Below, in pieces: positions 8,549-17,001 of a stretch of 64,000 nt of DNA. The DNA comes from Roseomonas sp. (GTDB lineage: Bacteria; Pseudomonadota; Alphaproteobacteria; Acetobacterales; Acetobacteraceae): NCBI GenBank assembly GCA_020249775.1, contig JADCFA010000005.1, positions 114,778 through 178,777 on the forward strand, given 5' to 3'. The notes below the pieces were generated by a model. The model did not search any database, was not told where the DNA came from, and saw only the letters and a program-made list of their open reading frames with translations. Made by a program: the position numbers and the translations under genes. How positions within the stretch are numbered: the stretch's first letter is position 1; every line of letters begins with the position of its first letter.

Positions 8549-9325
8549 CTGCTTCGCCTTTGCACCTTCAACGTCAATTCCATTCGCGCCCGCGCGGCCC
8601 ATGTCGCGCGCTTTCTGGAACGCCAGCTGCCTGATCTGGTGTTTTTGCAGGAAACCCGCTGCACGGCGGAACAGGTGCCTGCCATGGAATTCGCGGGGCT
8701 TGGCTATAAGACCCATGCGGTGGGCCAGGCGGGCGGGCGGAATGGTGTTGCCCTACTGTCACGCATTCCGTTTGAGGTGCTGGCCGAAGCCCTGCCCGGC
8801 GATGCCGAAGATACCCAAGCGCGCTATATCGAAGTGGCAGCGGCCGGGCTCCGCGCGGCGGGGATCTACCTGCCCAATGGCAATTCGGGCGGCGATGCCG
8901 GCTTCGCCTATAAGCTTGCCTGGATGGATCGGCTGCGCGCGCTGGTGCAGGCCCGGCTTGATGCCTTTCAGCCCTTTGCGGTTCTCGGCGATTACAATGT
9001 ATGCCCGACCGAGGCGGACCTTGCCCCTGGCGCGCTGCCGGCGACCGATGCGCTGGTCCATCCCGAAAGCCGGGCGCGTTTTCGTGGCCTGCTGCATCTG
9101 GGCATGACGGATGCGCTCCGCGCGCTCCATCCCAGCGAAAGGCTCTACACCTATTGGGATTACGGCGCGGCCTTTGAGGCCAATCGCGGGCTTCGCATAG
9201 ACCACGCTTTGCTCAGCCCCGAATTGGCCGAACGGCTCGAAGCCTGTGAGGTGGATGTCGCGCCGCGTGCCGAGGCGCAGCCTTCCGATCACACGCCGCT
9301 GATCGTCACCTTGCGGGACGCCTAG
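8549..9325 (+). CDS. xth: Exodeoxyribonuclease III family AP endonuclease with unusual start
   Basis: ExoIII-type enzymes cut DNA at abasic sites and trim 3' ends. The reading frame carries the expected N-terminal strand LRLCTFNVNSIRAR, then VFLQETRC with the metal-binding glutamate, GIYLPNG, GDYNVCPTEADL and a terminal SDHTPL. No ATG, GTG or TTG exists in frame between the upstream stop at 8441-8443 and GTG 8639, and starting at 8639 would delete the essential first strand and its asparagine. I therefore mark CTG 8549, six bases after the erpA stop, as the likely start; ATC 8543 or CTG 8540 are alternatives. Initiation probably depends on ribosomes finishing erpA. Function confidence is high, start confidence low. 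Confidence 0.85.
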   Translation: MLRLCTFNVNSIRARAAHVARFLERQLPDLVFLQETRCTAEQVPAMEFAGLGYKTHAVGQAGGRNGVALLSRIPFEVLAEALPGDAEDTQARYIEVAAAGLRAAGIYLPNGNSGGDAGFAYKLAWMDRLRALVQARLDAFQPFAVLGDYNVCPTEADLAPGALPATDALVHPESRARFRGLLHLGMTDALRALHPSERLYTYWDYGAAFEANRGLRIDHALLSPELAERLEACEVDVAPRAEAQPSDHTPLIVTLRDA

Positions 9326-9637
9326 TGGTGCGATTCATGCTGACCTTCCCCGATCCCAAACTGCCCCTGCGCACCACTAACCCTTTATTTGGTGGGCCGA
9401 TTCACGCTGCGTTCGGGAACCGACAGCAGCGATCGGATGACTAGCGTAGGTCCGAACCGAGTGGAAGCATTTCGCGGCTCTGGATATGCGACCAAACATT
9501 TTTTGTCTGTGCCCGGTAAACCAATGTGAACGGGACAGGCAGCAGTGCCCGCACCATTCTGATCCTCCGGCGGGGCATGAAGCAAAGGCCGTGACCTGTC
9601 CTACCAGATCACGCCCCAACCCTTCCCGCCCGACCGC
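9326..9637. other. Intergenic region with short inverted repeat and one doubtful small frame
   Basis: AGTGGTGCG (9324-9332) returns inverted as CGCACCACT (9370-9378), and two related GATTCA(T/C)GCTG strings lie at about 9333 and 9402. On the minus strand a 38-codon frame (9557-9441) begins with ATG behind a strong GGAGGA, but its product matches nothing I recognise. The stretch could be the remains of an insertion element, but no transposase fragment was identified. Confidence 0.35.
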
Positions 9638-10603
9638 TCAATCCGCGTAAGCCCCGGCGGCTTCAATAATGGGCCGCCAGCGATCCACTTCCTCGGCCAC
9701 GAAGCGGCGATGGAAGGCGATGGAAGCGCGCTCATCGGAGGGCACATCGGTCAGCAGATCTGCAAAGCGCTGACGAAGCCTTTCTTCCTTCAAGGCCGCA
9801 CGCAGCGCGGCCGAGATATGTTCCTGGATCGGTTCCGGTGTGCCGGCGGGCGCGTAAAGCCCGTGCCAGGTGGACATGGCGATGCCGGGTGAACCGGCCT
9901 CAGAGGTCGTGGGCACACTCGGCAGGCCCGCAAGGCGCGCGGGGCTGCTCACGGCAAAGACCTTCACGCGATTATCGCGGATATAGGGCACCGTATTGGT
10001 GGCCTGATCACAGAGCACATCAATCCGCCCGGCCATGAGTTCGGCGATTGCGGGCGCGGTGCCGCGAAACACCACCGTGGTGGCCTTGGCCCCGGCGGCC
10101 TGCTGCACCAAAAGCCCGCATAGATTGGCCGCCGAGCTGATCCCGGCAGTCGCCAGATTGATCACATCACCCTTGCGGTTCATTTCTGCCATCAATTCGC
10201 GCAGGCTGGCGGCCGGGAAATCGGGCCGGGTGATCACCGTCATGGCAGCGTCGGAGACTATGCCAAGGGGCGCAAAACTGCCCGGCACCTGATAGGGCAA
10301 GCGGCGATAGAGCGTCGCACTTGCCGCCATGCCGATGTTATTGATCATCAAGGTGTAGCCATCGGGGCGGGACTGCGCGAGGCGCTGCGGCCCCACCACG
10401 GAACCGCCAATCGATTCAACCACCACGGATTGGCCGATATGCTTGCCGAGACTATCGGCAACGATGCGCGTGATGGTGTCGGTCGGCCCCCCGGCGGCAC
10501 CGGCCGCGATGATGGTGATGGGGCGCACGGGATAGGCCTGGGCGCGCACGGCGGGGGCGGCGAGCACCCCTGCCCCGACCGCCAGGATTTGGCGACGCTT
10601 CAT
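9638..10603 (-). CDS. Tripartite tricarboxylate transporter binding protein (TctC/Bug family)
   Basis: Bug proteins are periplasmic binding proteins for small carboxylates and other organic molecules, classically feeding TctAB permeases. The 321-residue product has a Tat-like signal (KRRQILAVG, ending near ARAQA at residue 22), the family start YPVRPITIIAAGAAGGPTD, RPDGYTLM, a VVFRGTAPAI loop and the C-terminal GLYAPAGTPEPI block. No tctA or tctB is adjacent, so it is an orphan. The start ATG is followed 5' (on its strand) by a purine-rich AGGAGGAAATC Shine-Dalgarno. The ligand cannot be told from sequence. Confidence 0.9.
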   Translation of the reverse strand: MKRRQILAVGAGVLAAPAVRAQAYPVRPITIIAAGAAGGPTDTITRIVADSLGKHIGQSVVVESIGGSVVGPQRLAQSRPDGYTLMINNIGMAASATLYRRLPYQVPGSFAPLGIVSDAAMTVITRPDFPAASLRELMAEMNRKGDVINLATAGISSAANLCGLLVQQAAGAKATTVVFRGTAPAIAELMAGRIDVLCDQATNTVPYIRDNRVKVFAVSSPARLAGLPSVPTTSEAGSPGIAMSTWHGLYAPAGTPEPIQEHISAALRAALKEERLRQRFADLLTDVPSDERASIAFHRRFVAEEVDRWRPIIEAAGAYAD

Positions 10604-10826
10604 GATTTCCTCCTGCTTGGCCGGGCCGGGTTCACGCCCCGCCCTCGGCGGCGACCATCCTGGCAGGGGAAGGCCAGGGCGCGAAAGGGGGCGGCTTACC
10701 GAAATCTAATTTGCCACCCCCTTGAAGTGGTTTCCTTTTCCACGCGCCTCCGGTAGCTTGACGCGAACCAGTAAAGAATCCCGCGCGCCGAGCGGGACGG
10801 AAGTTCCAACAGGGGGTACTTGCTTC

Positions 10827-11372
10827 ATGGCGCCACTCTTGGCGTTCAGTCGGTTTATCGACTGGATCAATCAAAATATCGGCAAGGTCTGCGACTGGCT
10901 TGTCTTGCTCGCCTGCCTGGTCAGTTCCGTCAACGCCATGATGCGCTACGGCTTCGACATGAGCTCCAACGCCTGGCTTGAAGCGCAGTGGTATATGTAC
11001 GCCACCATCGTCATGCTGGGCGCCAGCTATACGCTGAAGAAGAATGAGCATGTGCGGGTGGATATCCTCTACATGATGCTCTCGCGCCGCGGTCAGATCC
11101 TGCTGGATATCGCGGGCATTATCGTCTTCATGTTGCCGGCCTGCATTCTGCTTGGTTGGCTTTCCTGGCCCTTCTTCATGCAGTCTTTCCATATGGGCGA
11201 ATGGTCCAGCAATGCCGGCGGCTTGCTGCGCTGGCCGGTGAAATTCCTGATCCCGCTGGGCTTTGGGCTACTGACGCTGCAAGGCATTTCTGAACTCATC
11301 AAGCGCGTGGCTGCGTTGAACGGGTATGATATCCCCGACCTTGAAGCCCATTACGAAAGGCCGGTGCAATGA
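10827..11372 (+). CDS. dctQ: TRAP transporter small permease (DctQ type)
   Basis: DctQ-type proteins are the four-helix small membrane subunit of TRAP importers. I start at ATG 10827, behind AGGGGG, giving 181 residues; an upstream in-frame extension from 10722 looks non-coding. Four hydrophobic helices are visible, with the conserved LEAQWYMYATIVMLGASYTLKKNEHVRVDILY stretch spanning helix 2 and the following loop (quoted in parts: LEAQWYMY, KKNEHVRVDI). This sequence type belongs with the mannitol/chloroaromatic TRAP subclass. The stop overlaps the dctM start by four bases. Confidence 0.93.
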   Translation: MAPLLAFSRFIDWINQNIGKVCDWLVLLACLVSSVNAMMRYGFDMSSNAWLEAQWYMYATIVMLGASYTLKKNEHVRVDILYMMLSRRGQILLDIAGIIVFMLPACILLGWLSWPFFMQSFHMGEWSSNAGGLLRWPVKFLIPLGFGLLTLQGISELIKRVAALNGYDIPDLEAHYERPVQ

Positions 11373-12973
11373 TTCCGTTGGAGTGGATGCCGCCCCTCAT
11401 GTTTGCGGGGCTGGTCGTATTCTTGATCATTGGCTTTCCGGTGGCCTTTTCATTGGCGGCGGTGGGCCTGTTCTTCGGCATGATTTCGATGGCCCAGGGA
11501 TTTTTCACCCTGGACTTCCTGCAAGCCATACCGGGGCGCATCTTCGGCAGTATTCTGGCCAATGATCTGCTGCTCGCCATTCCCTTCTTCACACTCATGG
11601 GCGCGATATTGGAGAAATGCGGCCTGGCGGAAGACATGCTGGAAAGCATGGGCCAGCTTTTCGGCCCCATGAAGGGCGGGCTTGGCTATTCGGTCATTAT
11701 TGTGGGCTTCATCCTGGGCGCCATTACCGGCACCGTGGCCGCACAGGTGATTGCCATGGCGCTGATCACCATGCCGGTGATGATGCGTTACAATTACAAT
11801 ATCCGTTACGCGACAGGGGTGCTGGCGGCATCCGGCACCATCACACAATTGGTGCCGCCGTCATTGGTGCTGGTCGTGCTGGCTGACCAGTTGGGCCGGT
11901 CTGTCGGCGATATGTATCTGGGCGCCTGGGGGCCCTCGCTGCTACAGATCGCGCTTTTTGCGCTTTATACGTGGTTCCTGACGATCATCCGGCCGCAGGA
12001 TTTGCCGCCGGTGCCGCGCACGCTGACGGGCCGGCCGCTGCTGATCAAATGCATGTGGGGCATCATCCCGGCTGGGGTGCTGATCTTCCTGGTGCTTGGC
12101 ACCATCATGCTGGGTCTGGCGACGCCAACCGAAGCCGGTGCGCTGGGCACGGTTGGCGCCATTATCCTTGCTGTGCTGCGCAATACGCAAATGACCAAGC
12201 TGGATCGGCTTGCCTATACGGTCGGTTTGGTGGCCACCGGCTTCTGCATCTTCTTCAGTTTCACCATTGGCATGAAGACCATCCCCTTCCGCGTCAGCTT
12301 CTCGGCGCTGTTTGCCTCCATCATTTGGCTTTGCTGGCGCGCGTGGCAGGATAAGGCGCTGCATGACCTGATTGTGGAAGGCATGCGCGCCACCATGCGC
12401 ATCACCTCCATGGTTGCCTTCATCGTCGTTGGCGCGACGTGCTTTTCCATCGTCTTCGCTGGCGTGGATGGCAATCTTTGGGTGGAACATGGGCTGACCA
12501 GCCTGCCGGGCGGCGTTTGGGGCTTCCTGATCGCGGTCAATCTGCTGGTCTTCTTCCTGGCCTTCTTCCTGGATTTCTTCGAAATCGCCTTCATCATCGT
12601 GCCCATGCTGGCGCCCGTCGCGCAAAAGCTGCTCACCCCGGTGGTGGGTGCTGATGCGGCGCTGATCTGGTTCGGCGTGATGCTGTGCGTGAATATGCAG
12701 ACCAGCTTCATGCACCCGCCCTTTGGCTTCGCGCTGTTCTATCTGCGGAGCGTCATTCCAAAGACCATCAGCAGCGCGGATATCTATTGGGGTGCAATCC
12801 CCTGGGTGGGCCTGCAATTGGTCATGGTGGCAATCGTGATCTTCATGCCGATCACGGTCACCTTCTTCCTGGATAAACCGCACGGTATTGATCCCAGTAC
12901 GATCAGGATCGAGGTTGCGCCGCCGCCGGAGGAGGATGATTTACCTCCGCCGAGCTTCGGTCCGCCCAGGTAA
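11369..12973 (+). CDS. dctM: TRAP transporter large permease (DctM type)
   Basis: DctM is the large ion-coupled transport subunit. The 534 residues contain about 13 hydrophobic segments, family motifs such as IPFFTLMGAILEKCGLAEDML, the AITGTVAAQVIAMALITMP loop and the C-terminal MQTSFMHPPFGFALFYLR. It is longer than the ~425-residue canonical DctM because of a central insertion (about 270-330), which is typical of the mannitol/chloroaromatic subclass. The tail is cytoplasmic and proline-rich (PPPEEDDLPPP). It overlaps dctQ by four bases and is followed by a strong terminator. The matching binding protein is encoded convergently at 13103-14206. Confidence 0.95.
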   Translation: MIPLEWMPPLMFAGLVVFLIIGFPVAFSLAAVGLFFGMISMAQGFFTLDFLQAIPGRIFGSILANDLLLAIPFFTLMGAILEKCGLAEDMLESMGQLFGPMKGGLGYSVIIVGFILGAITGTVAAQVIAMALITMPVMMRYNYNIRYATGVLAASGTITQLVPPSLVLVVLADQLGRSVGDMYLGAWGPSLLQIALFALYTWFLTIIRPQDLPPVPRTLTGRPLLIKCMWGIIPAGVLIFLVLGTIMLGLATPTEAGALGTVGAIILAVLRNTQMTKLDRLAYTVGLVATGFCIFFSFTIGMKTIPFRVSFSALFASIIWLCWRAWQDKALHDLIVEGMRATMRITSMVAFIVVGATCFSIVFAGVDGNLWVEHGLTSLPGGVWGFLIAVNLLVFFLAFFLDFFEIAFIIVPMLAPVAQKLLTPVVGADAALIWFGVMLCVNMQTSFMHPPFGFALFYLRSVIPKTISSADIYWGAIPWVGLQLVMVAIVIFMPITVTFFLDKPHGIDPSTIRIEVAPPPEEDDLPPPSFGPPR

Positions 12974-12997
12974 AGCGCGACCAAGCTACCAACGCAG

Positions 12998-13030
12998 AAC
13001 CCCCATGGCGCGCTGCCATGGGGGTTTTTT
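12998..13030 (+). terminator. Rho-independent terminator of dctQM
   Basis: AACCCCCATGGC pairs perfectly with GCCATGGGGGTT around a GCGCT loop (12998-13026), and T residues continue to 13030. It begins 25 bp after the dctM stop. Confidence 0.93.
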
Positions 13031-13045
13031 CATGCGCAACGGCAT

Positions 13046-13080
13046 AAAAAATCCGGTCAGGTGAAGCCACCTGACCGGAT
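13046..13080 (-). terminator. Rho-independent terminator of dctP
   Basis: ATCCGGTCAGGTG (13051-13063) and its exact inverse (13068-13080) form a 13-bp stem with an AAGC loop. On the minus strand the stem is followed by a T-run (AAAAAA at 13046-13051 on plus). It lies 22 bp past the dctP stop and 16 bp from the dctM terminator. Confidence 0.93.
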
Positions 13081-13102
13081 CAATAAAACCTCAGGCCGCC
13101 GA

Positions 13103-14206
13103 TTATACGCGGCCAGCAGCCGACATGGCATTCAGGAAGTTGTCGAAAGTGCCTTCAGCCACACGGAACCACGCGATCCCATCTGGCCGGAAGGCCTTCA
13201 TGCTATCCAGCAGGCGCTTGAAGTTGGCATTTTGTGCCGCGACTTCATCATAATACTTCCAGCACTCATCATAGCACGCCTGTAGCACTGGTCGTGAGAA
13301 GGGCTTCAACTGCGTGCCACCCGCAATAAGACGCTTAAGCGCCTGCGGGTTCAGCGCGTCATATTTCGGCACCATAGACGCAGTGACGATGCCAGCCGCC
13401 GCTTCGATCATCGCCTGATAATGCTTAGGGATGGAATTCCATGACCGCTCATTGATGAAAAGCGTGCCGCAGGACGCGCCTTCCCACCAGCCGGGGTAAT
13501 GATAGAAGCGCGCGACCTTGTTGAAGCCGAGCTTTTCGTCATCATAAGGCCCGACCCATTCGGCGCCATCAATCGTGCCGCGCTCCAGCGCGGGATAAAT
13601 GTCGCCAGCGCCAATCTGCTGGGGCACCACGCCAAGGCGGCGAAGGATATTGCCGGCGAAGCCGCCGACACGGAATTTCAGGCCGCGCAAATCCTCGACC
13701 GTATTGATTTCCTTCCGGAACCAGCCGCCCATCTGGCAGGCCGTGCCGCCAAAGGTGAAGGACCGTACGCCAAGCGGGCGGTAGAAATCATTGATCAGTT
13801 CATGCCCGCCGCCATTGCGCAGCCAGGAATAATATTGCCGCTGATTGAGGCTGAAGGGCAGGCCCGTTTCGAAGACGAAGCAAGGGTCCTTGCCGAAATG
13901 GTAATAGGCCGCGTCCTGGCCGCATTCCACCGTGCCATTCTGCACCGCGTCATAAACCTGCAAAGCGGGGACGATTTCACCAGCGGCGAAAATACGGATT
14001 TGGAACTTGCCATCCGACATTTCGTTGATGATCTTGGCGAACTGCTCCGTCCCACCAAAAAGCGTGTCGAGCGATTTCGGGAAGGCTGAGGTGTGGCGCC
14101 AACGGATTTCCGGGTTCGCCTGTGCGATGGCGGGGCTCGCCAACACGGTCGCGGCAACAGCCGTAGAGCCGAAGCCAGCCTTTTTGATGAAATTACGACG
14201 TTCCAC
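13103..14206 (-). CDS. dctP: TRAP transporter periplasmic binding protein (DctP type, TakP-like)
   Basis: This 367-residue protein captures a carboxylate for a TRAP permease. It has a Tat-type signal (ERRNFIKKAGFG, cleavage near ASPAIAQA, residue 29) and family marks including RWRHTSAFPKSLDT, the GLKFRVGGFAGN block with the conserved arginine, GTIDGAEWVGPYDDEKLGF and YYPGWWEG-like FYHYPGWWEGAS. These blocks are shared with the 2-oxoacid/lactate-binding TakP group, so a small monocarboxylate or 2-oxo acid is the likely ligand. It faces dctQM across paired terminators, so the transporter subunits are made from two transcripts. Confidence 0.93.
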   Translation of the reverse strand: MERRNFIKKAGFGSTAVAATVLASPAIAQANPEIRWRHTSAFPKSLDTLFGGTEQFAKIINEMSDGKFQIRIFAAGEIVPALQVYDAVQNGTVECGQDAAYYHFGKDPCFVFETGLPFSLNQRQYYSWLRNGGGHELINDFYRPLGVRSFTFGGTACQMGGWFRKEINTVEDLRGLKFRVGGFAGNILRRLGVVPQQIGAGDIYPALERGTIDGAEWVGPYDDEKLGFNKVARFYHYPGWWEGASCGTLFINERSWNSIPKHYQAMIEAAAGIVTASMVPKYDALNPQALKRLIAGGTQLKPFSRPVLQACYDECWKYYDEVAAQNANFKRLLDSMKAFRPDGIAWFRVAEGTFDNFLNAMSAAGRV

Positions 14207-14332
14207 TGCGGGAAACTCCCTGTGCGAAAAGGTTGCGCGAAATCATCCAGCGCCCTTGTCCCGGGGCTTGGAAGATTTGCCTTTTAATATGTAACAGCGG
14301 CTCAGGAAAGCCGAAAATCCAAAGCACGCGCC

Positions 14333-14890
14333 TCAATGGCCGGATTTCACCCCGGTCGGCACCGTGGAAAGCCGATCCACCAGCGCAATGCCGATCGCAG
14401 ATAGGATGAAGATCGTGTGGATAATGGTCTGCCACATGATCCCGGCCTCGGTGAAGGCGGCATTGGGGGAGCCGAGATTGCCGGCCTCAATGAAGGTCCG
14501 CAGCAAATGAATTGAGGATATGCCGACAATCGCCATGGCGAGCTTGATCTTCAGCACGCTGGCATTCACATGGCTCAGCCATTCCGGCTGATCCGGATGG
14601 CCGGCAAGGTTGAGGCGGGAGACAAAGGTCTCAAACCCACCGACAATCACCATGACCAGCAGATTGGCGATCATCACCACATCAATCAGGCCAAGCACGA
14701 TCAGCATGATCTGCTGTTCGGTGAAGGTCGTCGCATCCATCACCAAATGGGTCAATTCCTTGAGGAACTTATAAACATAGACGCATTGCGCCACGATCAG
14801 CCCCAGATAAAGCGGCAATTGCAGCCAGCGCGACCCGAAGATCAGGGCGGCTAGGGGGCGAAGCGGCTTCATTTCATCAGGCTGGGCCAT
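14333..14890 (-). CDS. UPF0114 (YqhA-like) integral membrane protein
   Basis: The 185-residue protein has four hydrophobic stretches (about 15-40, 50-75, 105-130 and 150-172) and the family-typical SRWLQLPLYLGLIVA start, ANLLVMVIVGGFETFVSRL loop and IKLAMAIVGISSIHLL segment. UPF0114/YqhA proteins have no firmly known function. I chose ATG 14890 behind GAGGAT instead of the longer frame from 14944. It is downstream of dctP in the reverse direction and probably has its own promoter. Confidence 0.85.
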   Translation of the reverse strand: MAQPDEMKPLRPLAALIFGSRWLQLPLYLGLIVAQCVYVYKFLKELTHLVMDATTFTEQQIMLIVLGLIDVVMIANLLVMVIVGGFETFVSRLNLAGHPDQPEWLSHVNASVLKIKLAMAIVGISSIHLLRTFIEAGNLGSPNAAFTEAGIMWQTIIHTIFILSAIGIALVDRLSTVPTGVKSGH

Positions 14891-14998
14891 GGCAATCCTC
14901 GGCTTGGTGACGGGGCGCGGGTGACATAGGGTTAATTTATGCACTTGTCAGCAGGGCGCCCCCTGGCCGCAGCATGCTGAAGTCGGCAAGATGGCGCC

Positions 14999-16219
14999 AT
15001 GAAACATTGGCTCGCCGCCCTTGGCGCCACCATGCTGATGCAATTGGTCGCGTCCTTCATGGGCCAAAGCCTGCCGGTGATTGCGCCGCTGATCATGGCA
15101 AGCACGGGGCTGGCGCCGGAAAGGGTGGGTAATCTCTCCTCGCTGACTGCCTTGGCGACTTTGCTTTACCTGATGATTGGGGGCGTGTTCCTGGCGCGTA
15201 TGGGGCCGGTGCGCATGCTGCAATTGGGCACGGCCATGGCGGTGACGGCGCTTCTGGTGGCAAGTCTGGGCCAGGCTTGGGCGATATTCCTGGCCGCCTT
15301 CATGCTGGGTCTCGGCTATGGGCCAACGCCGCCCGCCGGCAGCCGCATGCTGGCGGCAACCGCGCCCCCCGCGCATCGTTCGTTGATCTTTTCCATCAAA
15401 CAGGCCGGGGCGCCGGCCGGCGGTGCTTTGGCTGGGTTGGTCGCGGCACCTGTCGCCCTTGCCTATGGTTGGCCGGCGGCGCTGATGCTGGCCTTTGGTG
15501 TTGGCGTGCTGGCCATATTGGTCATCCAACCGCTGCGCCCGGCTTTTGATGCGGAGCGCAATCGCGCGCAGCGGCTGCGTTTCAGTGACATCTTCTCCCC
15601 GCGTGCCATCAGCGCGCCCCTGGCGAGTTTCAAGCAAAACCCGGTGCTGCGGCGCGTCACGGCGCTTTCGGTTTCCTTCGCCATTTGTCAGGGCTGCCTG
15701 TTTTCCTTCACCGTCACCTGGCTTGTTGAACAGCGCAGCTTTGATCTGGTGCTGGCGGGCAGTGTTTTTGCCGCCATGCAATTCGCCGGCGTGGTGGCGC
15801 GCATACTACTGGGCTGGGTTGCGGACCTCACCGGCAATGCGCTGGCCAATCTGGTCGCGCAGGGTGTTTCCGCGGGCAGCGCCATCCTTGCCTTGGCCTT
15901 ACTGCCCGCTGATGCCGGCTTCTGGCTGCTCGCGCTGATTTGTGCGCTGACGGGGTTTTTCGGCGCTTCCTGGAATGGGATTTCATTGGCCGAGGTCGCG
16001 CGCCTTGCTCCGCCTGGCAAGGTCGCGGATGCAACTGCGGGTTCGACGATTTTCGTCTTTCTTGGCTATGTGGCGGGGCCTTCGATTTTCGCGACCCTGG
16101 TCAGCCTGACCGGAAGCTGGACGCTGCCACAAATCCTGATGGCGGCGCAGCTTTTGTTGGTCTCGGCGCTGGTAGGCTTGAGCCTCAGGAAGCCCAGGCA
16201 GGGGGGCGCTTTTCCTTGA
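14999..16219 (+). CDS. Major facilitator superfamily transporter
   Basis: The 406 residues form about 12 hydrophobic helices with an MFS-like loop after helix 2 (FLARMGPVRMLQLG) and a central cytoplasmic loop near 185-215. The sequence MKHWLAALGATMLMQ starts directly in helix 1. Substrate is unknown; the general resemblance is to small-molecule or organic-anion permeases of the YfcJ/cyanate-permease sort. Its last 35 bp overlap the end of the convergent crotonase gene. Confidence 0.85.
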   Translation: MKHWLAALGATMLMQLVASFMGQSLPVIAPLIMASTGLAPERVGNLSSLTALATLLYLMIGGVFLARMGPVRMLQLGTAMAVTALLVASLGQAWAIFLAAFMLGLGYGPTPPAGSRMLAATAPPAHRSLIFSIKQAGAPAGGALAGLVAAPVALAYGWPAALMLAFGVGVLAILVIQPLRPAFDAERNRAQRLRFSDIFSPRAISAPLASFKQNPVLRRVTALSVSFAICQGCLFSFTVTWLVEQRSFDLVLAGSVFAAMQFAGVVARILLGWVADLTGNALANLVAQGVSAGSAILALALLPADAGFWLLALICALTGFFGASWNGISLAEVARLAPPGKVADATAGSTIFVFLGYVAGPSIFATLVSLTGSWTLPQILMAAQLLLVSALVGLSLRKPRQGGAFP

Positions 16220-16982
16220 AGGCGGCGATGCCCTCTCGCGCCTCATCGCCCGAGGCACAGCGCGCGAAAGCGAGCGCGCCCGCTTCGGCATAGCCATCGG
16301 GCGAAAGCGGGCCAAGGGCGGCGATCAGCTTTTTGGTTTCCGCCAAGGCGCGCGGCGCGCCCTGCCGGCAATCCGCAATGACCGAAGCGACAGCCGCTTC
16401 CAAGGCCGGCGCATCAGCGACCATTTGATGCACCAGGCCAATGCGTGCGGCTTCATGCGCATCAATCACATTGCCTTGCAGCACCATGCGCGCGGCATGG
16501 CTGCGCCCCATACGGCGCACCAGCCAAGGCAGGATCTGCGCCGGCACCAGGCCGCGCTTGGCTTCCGGTGCGGCGAAGCGCGCATCGGCCGTGGCAATCG
16601 CAATATCGGCGGCGCAAAGCCAGCCGAGCCCACCCGCATGGGCAGAACCCTGAACGGCGGCAATCACCACCTGCGGCAGGTTGCAGAGCCGCACAAAACG
16701 CTGGCCGGTTGCGCGGTTGCGTTCCTGCGCGGCGGCCAGACGTTCCGCCTCGGTCCCTTGAGAGCCGACCTCAGTCAAATCAAGCCCCGCGCAAAAATGC
16801 CCGCCCGCGCCTGAGAAAACCACAATGCGCGCAGCAGTATCCTTCTCCAAAGCATCCAGCGCGGCATCCAAAGCAACACCCATCGCGGCCGACATGGCAT
16901 TGCGCCGATGCGGCCGGTTGAGGGTAAGGCGCACCACCGGCCCTTCCCGTGTGAGCAGAACGGGATTTTCAGTTTCAGACAT
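16185..16982 (-). CDS. Enoyl-CoA hydratase/isomerase (crotonase) family protein
   Basis: Crotonases act on acyl-CoA thioesters. The 265-residue protein has the oxyanion-hole elements GHFCAGLDL (62-70) and HAGGLG (115-120). Of the two glutamates used by classical hydratases only the second is kept (APE, E140); the first is replaced by glycine (G120). The GLVPAQILPWLVRRMG block is like methylglutaconyl-CoA and isohexenylglutaconyl-CoA hydratases, which also lack that glutamate. The start at 16982 follows the hydroxyacid dehydrogenase by 19 bp, and the frame upstream of it is a shadow. It is the last gene of the 24084-16185 operon. Substrate unknown. Confidence 0.88.
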   Translation of the reverse strand: MSETENPVLLTREGPVVRLTLNRPHRRNAMSAAMGVALDAALDALEKDTAARIVVFSGAGGHFCAGLDLTEVGSQGTEAERLAAAQERNRATGQRFVRLCNLPQVVIAAVQGSAHAGGLGWLCAADIAIATADARFAAPEAKRGLVPAQILPWLVRRMGRSHAARMVLQGNVIDAHEAARIGLVHQMVADAPALEAAVASVIADCRQGAPRALAETKKLIAALGPLSPDGYAEAGALAFARCASGDEAREGIAAFKEKRPPAWAS

Positions 16983-17001
16983 GCGATGCGCCCTTCGGCT
17001 G

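Noticed and set aside
8639..8641. GTG 8639 as the start of exonuclease III
   Set aside because: It would remove the first strand and the metal-proximal asparagine that every family member needs.
11942..12883. A 313-codon minus-strand frame opposite dctM
   Set aside because: The product is extremely rich in His, Asp, Glu, Arg and Gln, as expected from the antisense of membrane-protein codons.
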